From Micromonospora costi (GTDB lineage: Bacteria > Actinomycetota > Actinomycetes > Mycobacteriales > Micromonosporaceae): a stretch of 64,000 bases of DNA. Shown here piece after piece: positions 55,324 through 64,000 of the stretch (position 1 is the stretch's first letter; each line of letters begins with the position of its first letter). The position numbers and the translations under genes were made by a program. A model generated the notes under the pieces. It did no database searches and was not told the DNA's origin. It saw nothing but the letters and a program-made list of their open reading frames with translations. The DNA lies in contig NZ_RBAN01000003.1 of NCBI RefSeq assembly GCF_003626655.1, positions 558,001 to 622,000 on the forward strand. The letters are read 5' to 3'.

Positions 55324-58300
55324 TCAGACTTCCTCGACCGAGCTCGGCTCGCGCCGGGACAGGTCGATGCCCAGCTCCTCGGCTGCCCGGAACACCTCGT
55401 CGTCGGTCTCGCGCATCTCCAGGGCCACGCCGTCGCTGGAGAGCACCTCGACGTTGAGGCACAGCGACTGCAGCTCCTTGAGCAGCACCTTGAACGACTC
55501 CGGGATGCCCGGCTCCGGGATGTTCTCGCCCTTGACGATGGCCTCGTAGACCTTCACCCGGCCGAGAACGTCGTCGGACTTGATCGTCAGCAGCTCCTGC
55601 AGGGCGTACGCGGCGCCGTACGCCTGCATCGCCCAGCACTCCATCTCACCGAAGCGCTGACCACCGAACTGCGCCTTACCACCCAGCGGCTGCTGCGTGA
55701 TCATCGAGTACGGACCGGTCGACCGAGCGTGGATCTTGTCGTCGACCAGGTGGTTGAGCTTCAGGATGTAGATGTAGCCGACCGCGATCGCGTCCGGCAG
55801 CGGCTCGCCGGAGCGGCCGTCGAAGAGGCGCGCCTTGCCGGAGCGCCCGATCAGCTGGTTGCCGTCCCGGTTGGGCAGGGTCGACGCGAGCAGACCGGCA
55901 ATCTCCTCCTCACGGGCGCCGTCGAAGACCGGGGTGGCCACGTTCGTGTCCCCCTCGGACTCGTCAGCCCCGATCGCCTTGAGCTGCCGCTTCCACTCCT
56001 CGTCCTCGCCCTCGACCTTCCAGCCGGTCTTGGCCACCCAGCCGAGGTGCGTCTCCAGCACCTGGCCGATGTTCATCCGGCTCGGCACACCGAGCGGGTT
56101 GAGCACGATGTCGACCGGCGTGCCGTCCTCGAGGAACGGCATGTCCTCGATCGGGAGGATCTTGGAGATGACGCCCTTGTTGCCGTGACGGCCGGCGAGC
56201 TTGTCACCGTCCTGGATCTTCCGCTTCTGGGCCACGTAGACCCGGACCAGCTCGTTGACACCCGGGGGCAGCTCGTCGCCGTCCTCACGGGAGAAGGTAC
56301 GCACGCCGATGACCGTGCCGGTCTCGCCGTGCGGCACCTTCAGCGAGGTGTCCCGGACCTCACGCGCCTTCTCACCGAAGATCGCGCGGAGCAGCCGCTC
56401 CTCCGGGGTCAGCTCGGTCTCACCCTTCGGGGTGACCTTGCCGACCAGGATGTCGCCGGGGACGACCTCGGCGCCGATCCGGATGATGCCGCGCTCGTCG
56501 AGGTCGGCGAGCATCTCCTCGCTGACGTTCGGGATGTCGCGGGTGATCTCCTCCGGGCCGAGCTTGGTGTCCCGGGCGTCGACCTCGTGCTCCTCGATGT
56601 GGATCGAGGTGAGCACGTCCTGCTGCACGAGGCGCTGCGACAGGATGATCGCGTCCTCGTAGTTGTGCCCCTCCCAGGTCATGAACGCCACGAGCAGGTT
56701 GCGCCCGAGCGCCATCTCGCCCTCGTCGGTGCACGGACCGTCGGCGATGACCTGGCCGGCCTCGACGCGGTCGCCCTCGAAGACCACCGGCTTCTGGTTG
56801 ACGCAGGAGCCGGCGTTGGAGCGGCGGAACTTGTGCAGCAGGTACGTCCGGCGGTGGCCGTCGTCCTGGTGGACGGTGATGTAGTCCGCGCACAGGTCCT
56901 CGATGACACCGCCGACCTCGGCGACCACGACGTCACCGGCGTCGACCGCGGCCCGGTACTCCATGCCGGTGCCGACCAGCGGCGACTCGGCCTTGACCAG
57001 CGGCACCGCCTGGCGCTGCATGTTCGCGCCCATGAGCGCCCGGTTGGCGTCGTCGTGCTCGAGGAACGGGATCATCGCGGTCGCGACCGAGGTCATCTGC
57101 CGCGGCGACACGTCCATGTAGTCCACGGCCGCCGGCGGGACGTCCTCGGTCTCGCCGCCCTTACGGCGGACCAGGACGCGGTCCTCGGCGAACGAGCCGT
57201 CCGCCTTCAGCGGCGCGTTGGCCTGCGCCTTGACGTAGCGGTCCTCCTCGTCCGCGGTCAGGTAGTCGATCTGGTCGGTGACCCGACCGTCGACGACCTT
57301 CCGGTACGGCGTCTCGATGAAGCCGAACGGGTTGACCCGGGCGAAGGTGGACAGCGCGCCGATCAGACCGATGTTCGGGCCTTCCGGCGTCTCGATCGGG
57401 CACATCCGGCCGTAGTGGGACGGGTGCACGTCACGGACCTCGAAGCCGGCCCGCTCCCGGGACAGACCACCCGGGCCGAGCGCGCTCAGCCGGCGCCGGT
57501 GGGTCAGGCCCGCCAGCGGGTTGGTCTGGTCCATGAACTGGGACAGCTGCGACGTGCCGAAGAACTCCTTGATCGCCGCCACGACCGGGCGGATGTTGAT
57601 CAGGGTCTGCGGCGTGATCGCCTCGACGTCCTGGGTGGTCATCCGCTCGCGGACGACCCGCTCCATGCGGGAGAGGCCGACCCGGACCTGGTTCTGGATC
57701 AGCTCGCCCACGGTGCGCAGGCGCCGGTTGCCGAAGTGGTCGATGTCGTCGGCCTCGTAGCCCTCCTCACCGGCGTGCAGCCGGCAGAGGTACTCCACGG
57801 TCGCGACGATGTCGTCCTCGGTCAGCGTGCCGGTGGTGATCGGCACCTCGATCTCGAGCTTCTTGTTGAACTTGTAGCGCCCGACCTTGGCCAGGTCGTA
57901 CCGCTTCGGGTTGAAGAAGAGGTTGTCGAGCAGCGTCTGGGCGTTCTCGCGCGTCGGCGGCTCACCCGGGCGCAGCTTGCGGTAGATGTCGAGCAGGGCC
58001 TCGTCCTGGCCGGCGATGTGGTCCTTCTCGAGGGTGGTCATCATCAGCTCGGACCAGCCGAAGCGCTCACGGATCTGCTCGTTGGACCATCCGATGGCCT
58101 TGAGCAGGACCGTGACGGCCTGCCGGCGCTTGCGGTCGATGCGAACGCCGACCGTGTCGCGCTTGTCGATGTCGAACTCCAGCCAGGCACCCCGGCTCGG
58201 GATCACCTTGACGCTGGAGAGGTCGCGGTCGGAGGTCTTGTCCGGCTGCTTGTCGAAGTACACGCCCGGGGACCGGACGAGCTGGCTCACCACGACACGC

Positions 58301-58755
58301 TCGGTGCCGTTGATGATGAAGGTGCCCTTCGGCGTCATCATCGGGAAGTCACCCATGAACACCGTCTGGCTCTTGATCTCGCCGGTGGTGTTGTTGGTGA
58401 ACTCCGCGGTCACGAACAGCGGGGCGCAGTAGGTCAGGTCCTTCTCCTTGCACTCCTCGATCGAGGCCTTGACCTCGTCGAAGCGCGGGGACGAGAAGGA
58501 GAGCGACATGGTGCCGGAGAAGTCCTCAATGGGACTGATCTCGTCGAGGATCTCCGCGAGACCCGAGCGTGCGTGCGGGTCGTCCGCCGACCGGCCCTGC
58601 CAAGCCTCGTTGCCGACGAGCCAGTCGAAGGACTCGTTCTGGATGGCGAGGAGGTTGGGGACCTCGAGGTGTTCGGTGATCCTGCCGAAAGAAACTCGGC
58701 GGGGAGCGAAAGCGCTCGACGTACGACTGGTCTTCGCAGGGCGGGAAGCTGCCAA
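55324..58755 (-). CDS. rpoB: RNA polymerase beta subunit
   Basis: 1,143 residues. The start is a TTG at 58755 ([19 protein letters not shown]) with GGAAGGA upstream; the TTG start is also used in mycobacterial rpoB. The open frame continues to 58917 but crosses the promoter. The rifampicin-determining region near residue 400-430 reads [13 protein letters not shown] then [14 protein letters not shown], with Asp, His and Ser at the usual sites, so no rifampicin-resistance change is seen. Ends with the acidic [13 protein letters not shown]. Confidence 0.98.
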   Translation of the reverse strand: MAASRPAKTSRTSSAFAPRRVSFGRITEHLEVPNLLAIQNESFDWLVGNEAWQGRSADDPHARSGLAEILDEISPIEDFSGTMSLSFSSPRFDEVKASIEECKEKDLTYCAPLFVTAEFTNNTTGEIKSQTVFMGDFPMMTPKGTFIINGTERVVVSQLVRSPGVYFDKQPDKTSDRDLSSVKVIPSRGAWLEFDIDKRDTVGVRIDRKRRQAVTVLLKAIGWSNEQIRERFGWSELMMTTLEKDHIAGQDEALLDIYRKLRPGEPPTRENAQTLLDNLFFNPKRYDLAKVGRYKFNKKLEIEVPITTGTLTEDDIVATVEYLCRLHAGEEGYEADDIDHFGNRRLRTVGELIQNQVRVGLSRMERVVRERMTTQDVEAITPQTLINIRPVVAAIKEFFGTSQLSQFMDQTNPLAGLTHRRRLSALGPGGLSRERAGFEVRDVHPSHYGRMCPIETPEGPNIGLIGALSTFARVNPFGFIETPYRKVVDGRVTDQIDYLTADEEDRYVKAQANAPLKADGSFAEDRVLVRRKGGETEDVPPAAVDYMDVSPRQMTSVATAMIPFLEHDDANRALMGANMQRQAVPLVKAESPLVGTGMEYRAAVDAGDVVVAEVGGVIEDLCADYITVHQDDGHRRTYLLHKFRRSNAGSCVNQKPVVFEGDRVEAGQVIADGPCTDEGEMALGRNLLVAFMTWEGHNYEDAIILSQRLVQQDVLTSIHIEEHEVDARDTKLGPEEITRDIPNVSEEMLADLDERGIIRIGAEVVPGDILVGKVTPKGETELTPEERLLRAIFGEKAREVRDTSLKVPHGETGTVIGVRTFSREDGDELPPGVNELVRVYVAQKRKIQDGDKLAGRHGNKGVISKILPIEDMPFLEDGTPVDIVLNPLGVPSRMNIGQVLETHLGWVAKTGWKVEGEDEEWKRQLKAIGADESEGDTNVATPVFDGAREEEIAGLLASTLPNRDGNQLIGRSGKARLFDGRSGEPLPDAIAVGYIYILKLNHLVDDKIHARSTGPYSMITQQPLGGKAQFGGQRFGEMECWAMQAYGAAYALQELLTIKSDDVLGRVKVYEAIVKGENIPEPGIPESFKVLLKELQSLCLNVEVLSSDGVALEMRETDDEVFRAAEELGIDLSRREPSSVEEV

Positions 58756-58882
58756 GATGCGTCCTTCCGAGGACCGGTGCTGCAGAACGGCTGGTACGCG
58801 TGCACTCCAATGACCCCACCAGAAATATCCGTAAACGGACATTTCCGAGCAGGGGTCAAGTCGGAAGGCAGCGCAAACTAGC

Positions 58883-58911
58883 AGTGTAGCCGAGAGGCTA
58901 ACCGCTGTCCA
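58883..58911 (-). promoter_or_regulatory. Promoter of rpoBC
   Basis: TGGACA (58906-58911) and TACACT (58883-58888), 17 bases apart on minus. Start near 58876 gives a 120-base leader. Together with the upstream terminator this separates rpoBC from rplJL. Confidence 0.7.
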
Positions 58912-59237
58912 GCCCACCCCGGCAGGTCGTCGCGGAACGTGCCTCGGGACCCTGGAAACCGGGTCAACCGGGCCGCTCGGAACGCAACGTTCCCGCCGGG
59001 CCGCTCGGGTGCGGCGGCGATGGTGCTGCCGCTGCCATTACCCGTCTGGTGGCCGTCGCAAGCGCGGAAGGTCTTGCTGGTGTCAGCGTGCCTGGCTGCC
59101 CGGGGCCGCGTCAAGGGCCGGTCACCGGGTCGCCGTGTCTTTCCCGCCCTAGCGGGACACGGACCGACCGGCATCGAGCCGCCAGGTACCCACGGACGCC
59201 CTGCTCACGCGCGCTGCCGCCGGGTCCGCCAACACGA

Positions 59238-59269
59238 CGGGCGGCGATCCGGTGTCGGATCGCCGCCCG
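59238..59269 (-). terminator. Terminator or attenuator between rplL and rpoB
   Basis: CGGGCGGCGATCCG (59238-59251) pairs perfectly with CGGATCGCCGCCCG (59256-59269), loop GTGT, about 60 bases after rplL. The rest of the 574-base gap (58756-59329) holds the rpoB promoter and nothing else I can name. Confidence 0.7.
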
Positions 59270-59329
59270 CCGCGACGCGGTGTGTGCCCCGGCTCACGCG
59301 AGCCGGACACGCGCAGGTGGTGCCTCAGG

Positions 59330-59719
59330 TCACTTGAGGGTGACCTTGGCGCCCTCGCCCTCGAGCTTGGCCTTGGCCTTGTCGGCGGTCTCCTTGTTGA
59401 CCTTCTCCAGGACCGGCTTCGGCGCGCCCTCGACCAGGTCCTTGGCCTCCTTGAGGCCCAGGCCGGTCAGCTCACGCACGACCTTGATGACCTGGATCTT
59501 CTTGCCACCGTCGGCGTCGAGGATGACGTCGAACTCGTCCTTCTCCGGCTCGGCCTCGGCAGCGGCGCCGCCGCCGGCCGGGGCACCCGCGGCCACGGCG
59601 ACCGGGGCGGCCGCGGTGACGTCGAAGGTCTCCTCGAACTGCTTCACGAACTCGGAGAGCTCGATCAGCGTCATCTCCTTGAACGCGTCGAGCAGCTCGT
59701 CAGTGCTGAGCTTCGCCAT
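59330..59719 (-). CDS. rplL: 50S ribosomal protein L7/L12
   Basis: Stalk protein that recruits translation factors, 129 residues from ATG 59719 ([13 protein letters not shown]) with AAAGGA 8 bases upstream. An Ala/Gly/Pro hinge around 40-60 separates dimer and C-terminal factor-binding domains; the latter has [21 protein letters not shown]. Confidence 0.98.
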   Translation of the reverse strand: MAKLSTDELLDAFKEMTLIELSEFVKQFEETFDVTAAAPVAVAAGAPAGGGAAAEAEPEKDEFDVILDADGGKKIQVIKVVRELTGLGLKEAKDLVEGAPKPVLEKVNKETADKAKAKLEGEGAKVTLK

Positions 59720-59777
59720 GTCTGGCGTCCTTTCCAATTTGATCTACGTAAGACTGAACGGGAAGCGCCGGGAGGCC

Positions 59778-60323
59778 TCAGGCCGCCTCGGCGCCCTCCT
59801 TCTCGCGCTTGTCCGCCAGGGCGGCCGCCAGACGCGCGGTCTGGGCGAGCGGAGCCTGGAACAGGGCGGCGGCCTTGCTCAGGCTGCCCTTCATGGCGCC
59901 GGCCATCTTGGCCAGCAGCACCTCGCGGGACTCCAGGTCGGCGAGCTTCGTGACCTCGGCCGCGGAAATGGCCTTGCCCTCGAAGACGCCGCCCTTGATG
60001 ACGAGCTTCGGGTTGGCCTTCGCGAAGTCGCGAAGCCCCTTCGCCGCCTCGACGACGTCGCCCGAAACGAAAGTCAGCGCGGTAGGACCGGAGAACAGCT
60101 CGTCGAGGCCGGAGATGCCCGCGTCCGACGCCGCACGCTTGGCCAGCGTGTTCTTGGCGACGGTGTAGCTGGTCTCCTTGCCGAGCGAGCGCCGCAGCTG
60201 GGTGAGCTGGGAAACCGTCAGACCGCGGTACTCGGTCAGCACCGTGGCGCCCGCGTTGCGGAAGCTCTCGGTCAGCTCGGCGACGGCCGTGGCCTTGTCG
60301 GCCCGGATCGGCTTGTCCGCCAT
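59778..60323 (-). CDS. rplJ: 50S ribosomal protein L10
   Basis: Stalk base that anchors L7/L12 dimers, 181 residues. [19 protein letters not shown] and [10 protein letters not shown] are the RNA-binding parts; the C-terminal helix [24 protein letters not shown] binds L12. ATG 60323 with GGAGGG upstream, behind a structured leader. In other bacteria L10-L12 represses this operon. Confidence 0.98.
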   Translation of the reverse strand: MADKPIRADKATAVAELTESFRNAGATVLTEYRGLTVSQLTQLRRSLGKETSYTVAKNTLAKRAASDAGISGLDELFSGPTALTFVSGDVVEAAKGLRDFAKANPKLVIKGGVFEGKAISAAEVTKLADLESREVLLAKMAGAMKGSLSKAAALFQAPLAQTARLAAALADKREKEGAEAA

Positions 60324-60573
60324 GTCCCTCCTCTCTCGTTGCTCGAGGCTGGTCGCCGTCGACAGCGGGCGCTGCGACGGCGGCTAGGAAGCGCGAACAA
60401 CGAGAAAAGCCCCGGCGCAGGGCGCACGGGGCGAGGGCCGGCATCGCGGGGCACGGTCGGCGGACCATGCTGCGCTGCCGATTTTCGCTTGCCGCCCTGC
60501 GCGGGTCGCCCGTCGTCGCGGGACCTTCGACCGTGCCGGGGCACGGTGACCAGCGGTCTCTGGGTGGAACTTC
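60324..60573 (-). promoter_or_regulatory. L10 leader with attenuator hairpin
   Basis: Leader of about 250 bases. A terminator-like hairpin GCCCCG...CGGGGC with inner GCGC/GCGC (60409-60432) is followed on minus by TTTTCTCG (from 60408 down), one of the few U-tracts in the window. An upstream segment GCGCAGGGCG (60493-60502) is exactly complementary to CGCCCTGCGC inside the hairpin (60415-60424), so an alternative fold would prevent termination. This matches the L10-leader logic known from Firmicutes; binding of L10 is inferred. Confidence 0.65.
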
Positions 60574-60579
60574 GCGACA

Positions 60580-60609
60580 AGAGTACGTGACACGCGACGT
60601 GAGCAGCAA
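60580..60609 (-). promoter_or_regulatory. Promoter of rplJ-rplL
   Basis: TTGCTG (60604-60609) and TACTCT (60580-60585), 18 bases apart on minus; the same TACTCT -10 appears before rplK. Confidence 0.6.
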
Positions 60610-60631
60610 ATCGCCCCCCGCGTGGGCCGGC

Positions 60632-61321
60632 TCACGCCCGTGACCGGCGCCGCCAGACGTAGCCGGCGAGCGCGACACCGCTCCACGCCAGCGCCCACAG
60701 TGTGAGCAGCGTCACGGTGAGTGCCGCGGCGTCCCCGGCCGCGGTCCGCGCCGTCGGCATGATCGGCGGTGCCAGCCAGGGCGCCACCGACCCGCTCAGG
60801 CCGAGCACCACCGCGCCGACCGCACCGAGGGCGAGCACGGCCACGCCGTACCCGGCGCTGCCCGTGCAGGCCCGGCTGGCCAGCGCCCCGAGCAGCACCG
60901 CCGGGGGTACGGCGAGCAGGTGCGCCCACAGCCCCAGGGCGAGCCCGACCGCGATCGACCGGTCACCGGGCTCGACCGGGCCGGTGACACCGCCGACGAG
61001 CCAGGGGAAGATCATGGCGACGGCGACCGTGCCGAGGGCCGCCACGACGGCGGCGACCAGACCGGCCGCCCGTTCCCGCCGGGCCCCGACCACCACCTGG
61101 GCGAGCCGGCGCTGCCCGTCCGGCTCCACGTCCAGCAGCAGCTTCGTCTGCCAGGCGAGCACCGGGAAGAGCACGACGGCCGAGACGCCGTACGCCTCCG
61201 CCGGCTGGGCCCGGCCCCCGCCGTAGAGGATGCCGAGCGCGACGAGGCCGGCGAGCACCGGCGCCAGCGCCCGTCCGGTCCGCAGGAAGCCGGCCAGCCG
61301 CAGCCGGACCAGGGCGGTCAC
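60632..61321 (-). CDS. ABC-2-like transporter permease
   Basis: 229 residues with about six hydrophobic segments ([129 protein letters not shown] in outline). Start GTG 61321 overlaps the ATPase stop (GTGA). Forms a two-component transporter with it; substrate unknown. It ends just before the rplJ promoter. Confidence 0.78.
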   Translation of the reverse strand: MTALVRLRLAGFLRTGRALAPVLAGLVALGILYGGGRAQPAEAYGVSAVVLFPVLAWQTKLLLDVEPDGQRRLAQVVVGARRERAAGLVAAVVAALGTVAVAMIFPWLVGGVTGPVEPGDRSIAVGLALGLWAHLLAVPPAVLLGALASRACTGSAGYGVAVLALGAVGAVVLGLSGSVAPWLAPPIMPTARTAAGDAAALTVTLLTLWALAWSGVALAGYVWRRRSRA

Positions 61322-62214
61322 CGGCGCACCCCGGCGGACGGGTCGACAGCGCTCGGCTGGTCGACGAGCAGGGACGTGTCGAGCGGTCGCCCGTCGCCCG
61401 CGGCCGCCGGAGCCGCCGCGTCCGCGCCCGGGCCGGCAGGATCGGCCGCCACGTCTCCGGTCGGGCCCGCGGGATCCGCGGCGCTGCCGAGGCGTACGCC
61501 CAGGACCCGGTGGCCCTCGGCGCGCAGCCGGGCGACGACGCCCGCGACCCGCGCGGCGGGCACCGCTACCTCGACCACCGCGACCTCCTCCGTGGCGGGC
61601 GGGCCCTCCTCGGTCACCGTGCCGTCGGCCACCGCCCAGCGGCGCGCCCCCGGCAGCCGGACCGTCTCCCCGCGGTGATCGCTGACCAGCACCGATCCCC
61701 CGTCGCCGAGGACCTCGTCGATCAGCTCGGGGACCAGCTCGCGGGCGGTGGCGTCCAGCCCCTCCCACGGCTCGTCGAGCACCAGCAGGCCGGGCCGGCG
61801 GAGCATGGCCTGGGCCAGGCCGACCTTCTGGGCCGTGCCCTTCGACAGCTCCGGCAGCCGCACCCGCCGGAAGCGGGTGAGGCCGAGACGCTCGACCCAC
61901 ACGCCCACGGCCCGGTCGGCCTCCGGCGCCGTGAGCCCGGCCATCCGGCCCATCGCGCCGAGGTAGTGCTCCACGGTGAACGGTTGGTCGGCCGGGAAGC
62001 GCTCGGGGACCCACCCGACCCGCGCCGGCCGGTCGGCGACCCGCCCGCGGGCCGGCCTGAGCACCCCGGCGGCCACCTGGAGCAGGGTCGACTTACCGAC
62101 CCCGTTGCGGCCCAACACGACCGCCGCCTCGCCCGCCCCGATCCGTACGTCCACACCCTGCAGCACCCACGGCCCCCGCCGGTGGTACCGCAGCCAGACG
62201 TTCTCCAGCCGCAT
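61318..62214 (-). CDS. ABC transporter ATP-binding protein (exporter type)
   Basis: 298 residues from ATG 62214 (MRLENVWLRYHRRG). Walker A GRNGVGKST (35-43), signature LSKGTAQKV, Walker B LLVLDEPWEGLDA and switch His in VSDHRGE. The LSKG signature is typical of ABC-2 and heme/multidrug exporters rather than importers. A C-terminal extension of about 90 residues, partly Ala/Gly/Pro repeats (AADPAGPTGDVAADPAGPG), is unusual. Embedded between rplA and rplJ. Confidence 0.85.
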   Translation of the reverse strand: MRLENVWLRYHRRGPWVLQGVDVRIGAGEAAVVLGRNGVGKSTLLQVAAGVLRPARGRVADRPARVGWVPERFPADQPFTVEHYLGAMGRMAGLTAPEADRAVGVWVERLGLTRFRRVRLPELSKGTAQKVGLAQAMLRRPGLLVLDEPWEGLDATARELVPELIDEVLGDGGSVLVSDHRGETVRLPGARRWAVADGTVTEEGPPATEEVAVVEVAVPAARVAGVVARLRAEGHRVLGVRLGSAADPAGPTGDVAADPAGPGADAAAPAAAGDGRPLDTSLLVDQPSAVDPSAGVRR

Positions 62215-62240
62215 GCGACGAGCCTGCCACACGCGAAACG

Positions 62241-62278
62241 CGAACGGGCGCCGCCACGGTGGTGGCGGCGCCCGTTCG
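62241..62278 (-). terminator. Terminator of rplK-rplA
   Basis: CGAACGGGCGCCGCCAC (62241-62257) pairs perfectly with its inverse at 62262-62278, 17 bp with a 4-base loop, 11 bases after the rplA stop. Confidence 0.85.
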
Positions 62279-62289
62279 GCGGTCGGAGG

Positions 62290-63006
62290 TCAGCTCTCGG
62301 CCGAGCCCTCCTGGAGGTTCTTCACCACGTTCGGGTCGACCGGGACGCCCGGGCCCATGGTGGTGGTGAGGGTGACCTTCTTGAGGTACTTGCCCTTGGC
62401 CGCGGACGGCTTGGCCCGCAGGATCTCGTCCAGCGCCGCCGCGTAGTTGTCGATCAGCTGGGTCTCGGTGAACGAGGCCTTGCCGATGATCAGGTGCAGG
62501 TTCGAGTGCTTGTCCACCCGGAAGGTGATCTTGCCGCCCTTGATGTCCTGCACCGCCTTGGCGACGTCCATGGTCACCGTGCCGGTCTTCGGGTTCGGCA
62601 TGAGACCGCGCGGGCCCAGGATCCGCGCGATCCGGCCGATCTTGGCCATCTGGTCCGGCGTGGCGATCGCCGCGTCGAAGTCGAGCCAGCCCTCCTGGAT
62701 CCGGGCGACCAGCTCGTCGGTGCCCACCTCGTCCGCGCCCGCCGCGGTGGCCTCCTCGGCCTTCGCGCCGGCGGCGAAGACGATCACGCGGGCGGTCTTA
62801 CCGGTGCCGTGCGGCAGGTTGACCGTGCCGCGGACCATCTGGTCCGCCTTGCGGGGGTCGACGCCGAGGCGCATCGCGACCTCGACCGTGGCGTCGAACT
62901 TGACGGCGGTGGTCTCCTTGGCCAGCTTCACGGCCTCGGCGGGGGTGTAGAGCTTGGACCGGTCGATGACCTCGGCGGCCTTGCGGTAGCTCTTGCTGCG
63001 CTGCAT
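62290..63006 (-). CDS. rplA: 50S ribosomal protein L1
   Basis: E-site stalk protein, 238 residues; [33 protein letters not shown] and [17 protein letters not shown] are diagnostic. ATG 63006 with AGGAG upstream. In other bacteria it represses the rplKA operon. Confidence 0.98.
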   Translation of the reverse strand: MQRSKSYRKAAEVIDRSKLYTPAEAVKLAKETTAVKFDATVEVAMRLGVDPRKADQMVRGTVNLPHGTGKTARVIVFAAGAKAEEATAAGADEVGTDELVARIQEGWLDFDAAIATPDQMAKIGRIARILGPRGLMPNPKTGTVTMDVAKAVQDIKGGKITFRVDKHSNLHLIIGKASFTETQLIDNYAAALDEILRAKPSAAKGKYLKKVTLTTTMGPGVPVDPNVVKNLQEGSAES

Positions 63007-63089
63007 GTTCTGGTTACTCCTGTGGTCTCTGGCGGGCCGCGACGTCCGCGCGCCCTCCCACGATCCGTACGGGTCGGTGCGGGCCGGGA

Positions 63090-63521
63090 TCAGTCGCTGA
63101 CGGTGATGCCCATGGAGCGGGCGGTGCCGGCGATGATCTTCTCGGCCTGGTCGATGTCGTTGGCGTTGAGGTCGGCCATCTTCCGCTCGGCGATCTCACG
63201 CAGCTGGGCGCGGGAGACCGAGCCGACCTTCTGGCTCTGCGGGACGCCCGAGCCCTTCTGCACGCCGGCGGCCTTGATCAGCAGCCGGGCGGCGGGCGGG
63301 GTCTTCAGCACGAAGGTGAAGGACCGGTCCTCGTACACGCTGATCTCGGCGGGGACGATGTCGCCCCGCTGCGACTCGGTCTGCGCGTTGTAGGACTTGC
63401 AGAACTCCATGATGTTCACGCCGTGCTGGCCGAGCGCGGGGCCGACCGGCGGCGCCGGGGTGGCCTGGCCCGCCGGCAGCTGAAGCGTGAACGTCTTGAC
63501 GAGCTTCTTCTTCGGAGGCAT
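63090..63521 (-). CDS. rplK: 50S ribosomal protein L11
   Basis: GTPase-centre protein, 143 residues; [25 protein letters not shown] with the Pro residues that contact thiostrepton is intact (shown in part: [18 protein letters not shown]). ATG 63521 with AGGAAGAG upstream. Confidence 0.98.
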   Translation of the reverse strand: MPPKKKLVKTFTLQLPAGQATPAPPVGPALGQHGVNIMEFCKSYNAQTESQRGDIVPAEISVYEDRSFTFVLKTPPAARLLIKAAGVQKGSGVPQSQKVGSVSRAQLREIAERKMADLNANDIDQAEKIIAGTARSMGITVSD

Positions 63522-63612
63522 GTCTCTTCCTGGGGCTTGAAACTGGGATTGGTGCTCACCGACACCACCTGCGGGCGCGCACGGTCAGCACGGCGCGAGG
63601 CAGCGACGTTCA

Positions 63613-63618
63613 AGAGTA
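63613..63618 (-). promoter_or_regulatory. Possible -10 box of rplK-rplA
   Basis: TACTCT on minus, about 90 bases before rplK, identical to the rplJ -10. No clear -35 was found, so this is a weak call. Confidence 0.45.
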
Positions 63619-63666
63619 GCGCAGACCGCCCGCCGCCCGGCCGGCGAGGTCGGGCGGGAACGGCTG

Positions 63667-63697
63667 CGCCGGCGGCGGGACGAACCCACCGCCGGCG
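63667..63697 (-). terminator. Hairpin after nusG
   Basis: CGCCGGCGG (63667-63675) pairs with CCGCCGGCG (63689-63697), loop of 13 bases, 8 bases after the nusG stop. Confidence 0.6.
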
Positions 63698-63705
63698 GCC
63701 GCGAG

Positions 63706-64000
63706 TCAGATCTTGGCGACCTGGTTGAAGTTCAGCTCGACCGGCGTCTCCCGGCCGAAGATCGACACCAGCACCTTGAGCTTCTGCTGGTCGGCGTTGA
63801 TCTCGCTGATCGTCGCCGGCAGCGAGGCGAAGGCGCCGTCGGTCACCGTGACCGAGTCACCGACCTCGAAGTCGAGGACCTTGACCTCGGGCTTCGCCTT
63901 CTTCTGCTCGGTCTCGACGGCCGGGGCGAGCCACTTGAGGACCTCGTCCAGGGAGAGCGGCGCCGGCCGGTCGGCCCGGTCGGTCGCGCCCACGAACCCG
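63706..64000 (-). CDS. nusG: Transcription termination/antitermination protein NusG, C-terminal part
   Basis: Only the last about 98 residues lie in the window; the N-terminal domain that binds polymerase is beyond the edge. [20 protein letters not shown] is the end of the NGN domain, followed by the KOW domain [21 protein letters not shown] and [20 protein letters not shown], complete to the stop. Links transcription to translation or Rho through S10. Confidence 0.95.
   Translation of the reverse strand, partial: GFVGATDRADRPAPLSLDEVLKWLAPAVETEQKKAKPEVKVLDFEVGDSVTVTDGAFASLPATISEINADQQKLKVLVSIFGRETPVELNFNQVAKI

Noticed and set aside
57480-57560. Possible rifampicin-resistance change in rpoB
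   Set aside because: The determining region has the usual Asp, His and Ser residues; no known resistance substitution is visible.
58756-58917. Upstream extension of rpoB to 58917
   Set aside because: It crosses the predicted promoter and start point; the TTG at 58755 has a ribosome site and matches known rpoB starts.

Overview
This 64 kb window is ordinary chromosomal sequence from a very GC-rich actinomycete. Gene order, many GTG starts, protein sequences (for example a TTG-started rpoB and zinc-type S4, S14 and L36) and F420-type oxidoreductase content point to Micromonosporaceae, most likely Micromonospora. That genus call is inference, because no database search was possible. Nearly all coding potential from 20 kb rightwards lies on the minus strand.

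Left accessory part (1-26 kb). At 1-4.2 kb a divergent ABC uptake system (permease and NMT1-type lipoprotein on minus; ATPase, luciferase-like oxidoreductase and cupin on plus) probably imports and processes a small organic substrate. A 995-residue membrane protein with a huge disordered tail follows; its gene contains a strange AT-rich double palindrome. From 13.3 kb leftwards runs a complete thiamine operon, promoter - TPP riboswitch - thiE-thiO-thiS-thiG-thiE/tenI-like-thiD-thiC, with overlapping, translationally coupled genes. On the plus strand lies a 1,948-residue secreted protein (ThuA, glucose/sorbosone dehydrogenase, PKD, CBM and FIMAH modules) followed by a small membrane-anchored exported protein. 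Then come an aldo/keto reductase, a nucleotidyltransferase coupled to an ABC-F ATPase, a methyltransferase and a one-pass membrane protein.

Right housekeeping part (25.6-64 kb, read right to left on minus): nusG - rplK-rplA - (ABC ATPase/permease pair) - rplJ-rplL - rpoB-rpoC - two tetraspan or two-TM proteins - rpsL-rpsG-fusA-tuf - rpsJ...rpsQ (S10 operon) - rplN...rplO (spc operon) - secY-adk-map - DUF1707 protein - infA-rpmJ-rpsM-rpsK-rpsD-rpoA-rplQ - truA. This holds most of the ribosome and all three large RNA polymerase subunits, plus translation factors, the Sec channel and adenylate kinase. Long GC hairpins mark most unit boundaries, and promoters with TAnnnT -10 boxes (repeatedly TACACT or TACTCT) are visible before rpsL, rpoB, rplJ, infA and the thiamine operon.

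No tRNA, rRNA, CRISPR, transposase or phage gene was seen. I do not see a clearly new biological system. The items most worth checking are the intragenic double palindrome (5811-5848), two large palindromic elements at gene ends (25518-25599, 31305-31362), the two ThiE-like proteins with complementary motif loss, the L10 leader attenuator, and the ABC-F/nucleotidyltransferase pair.
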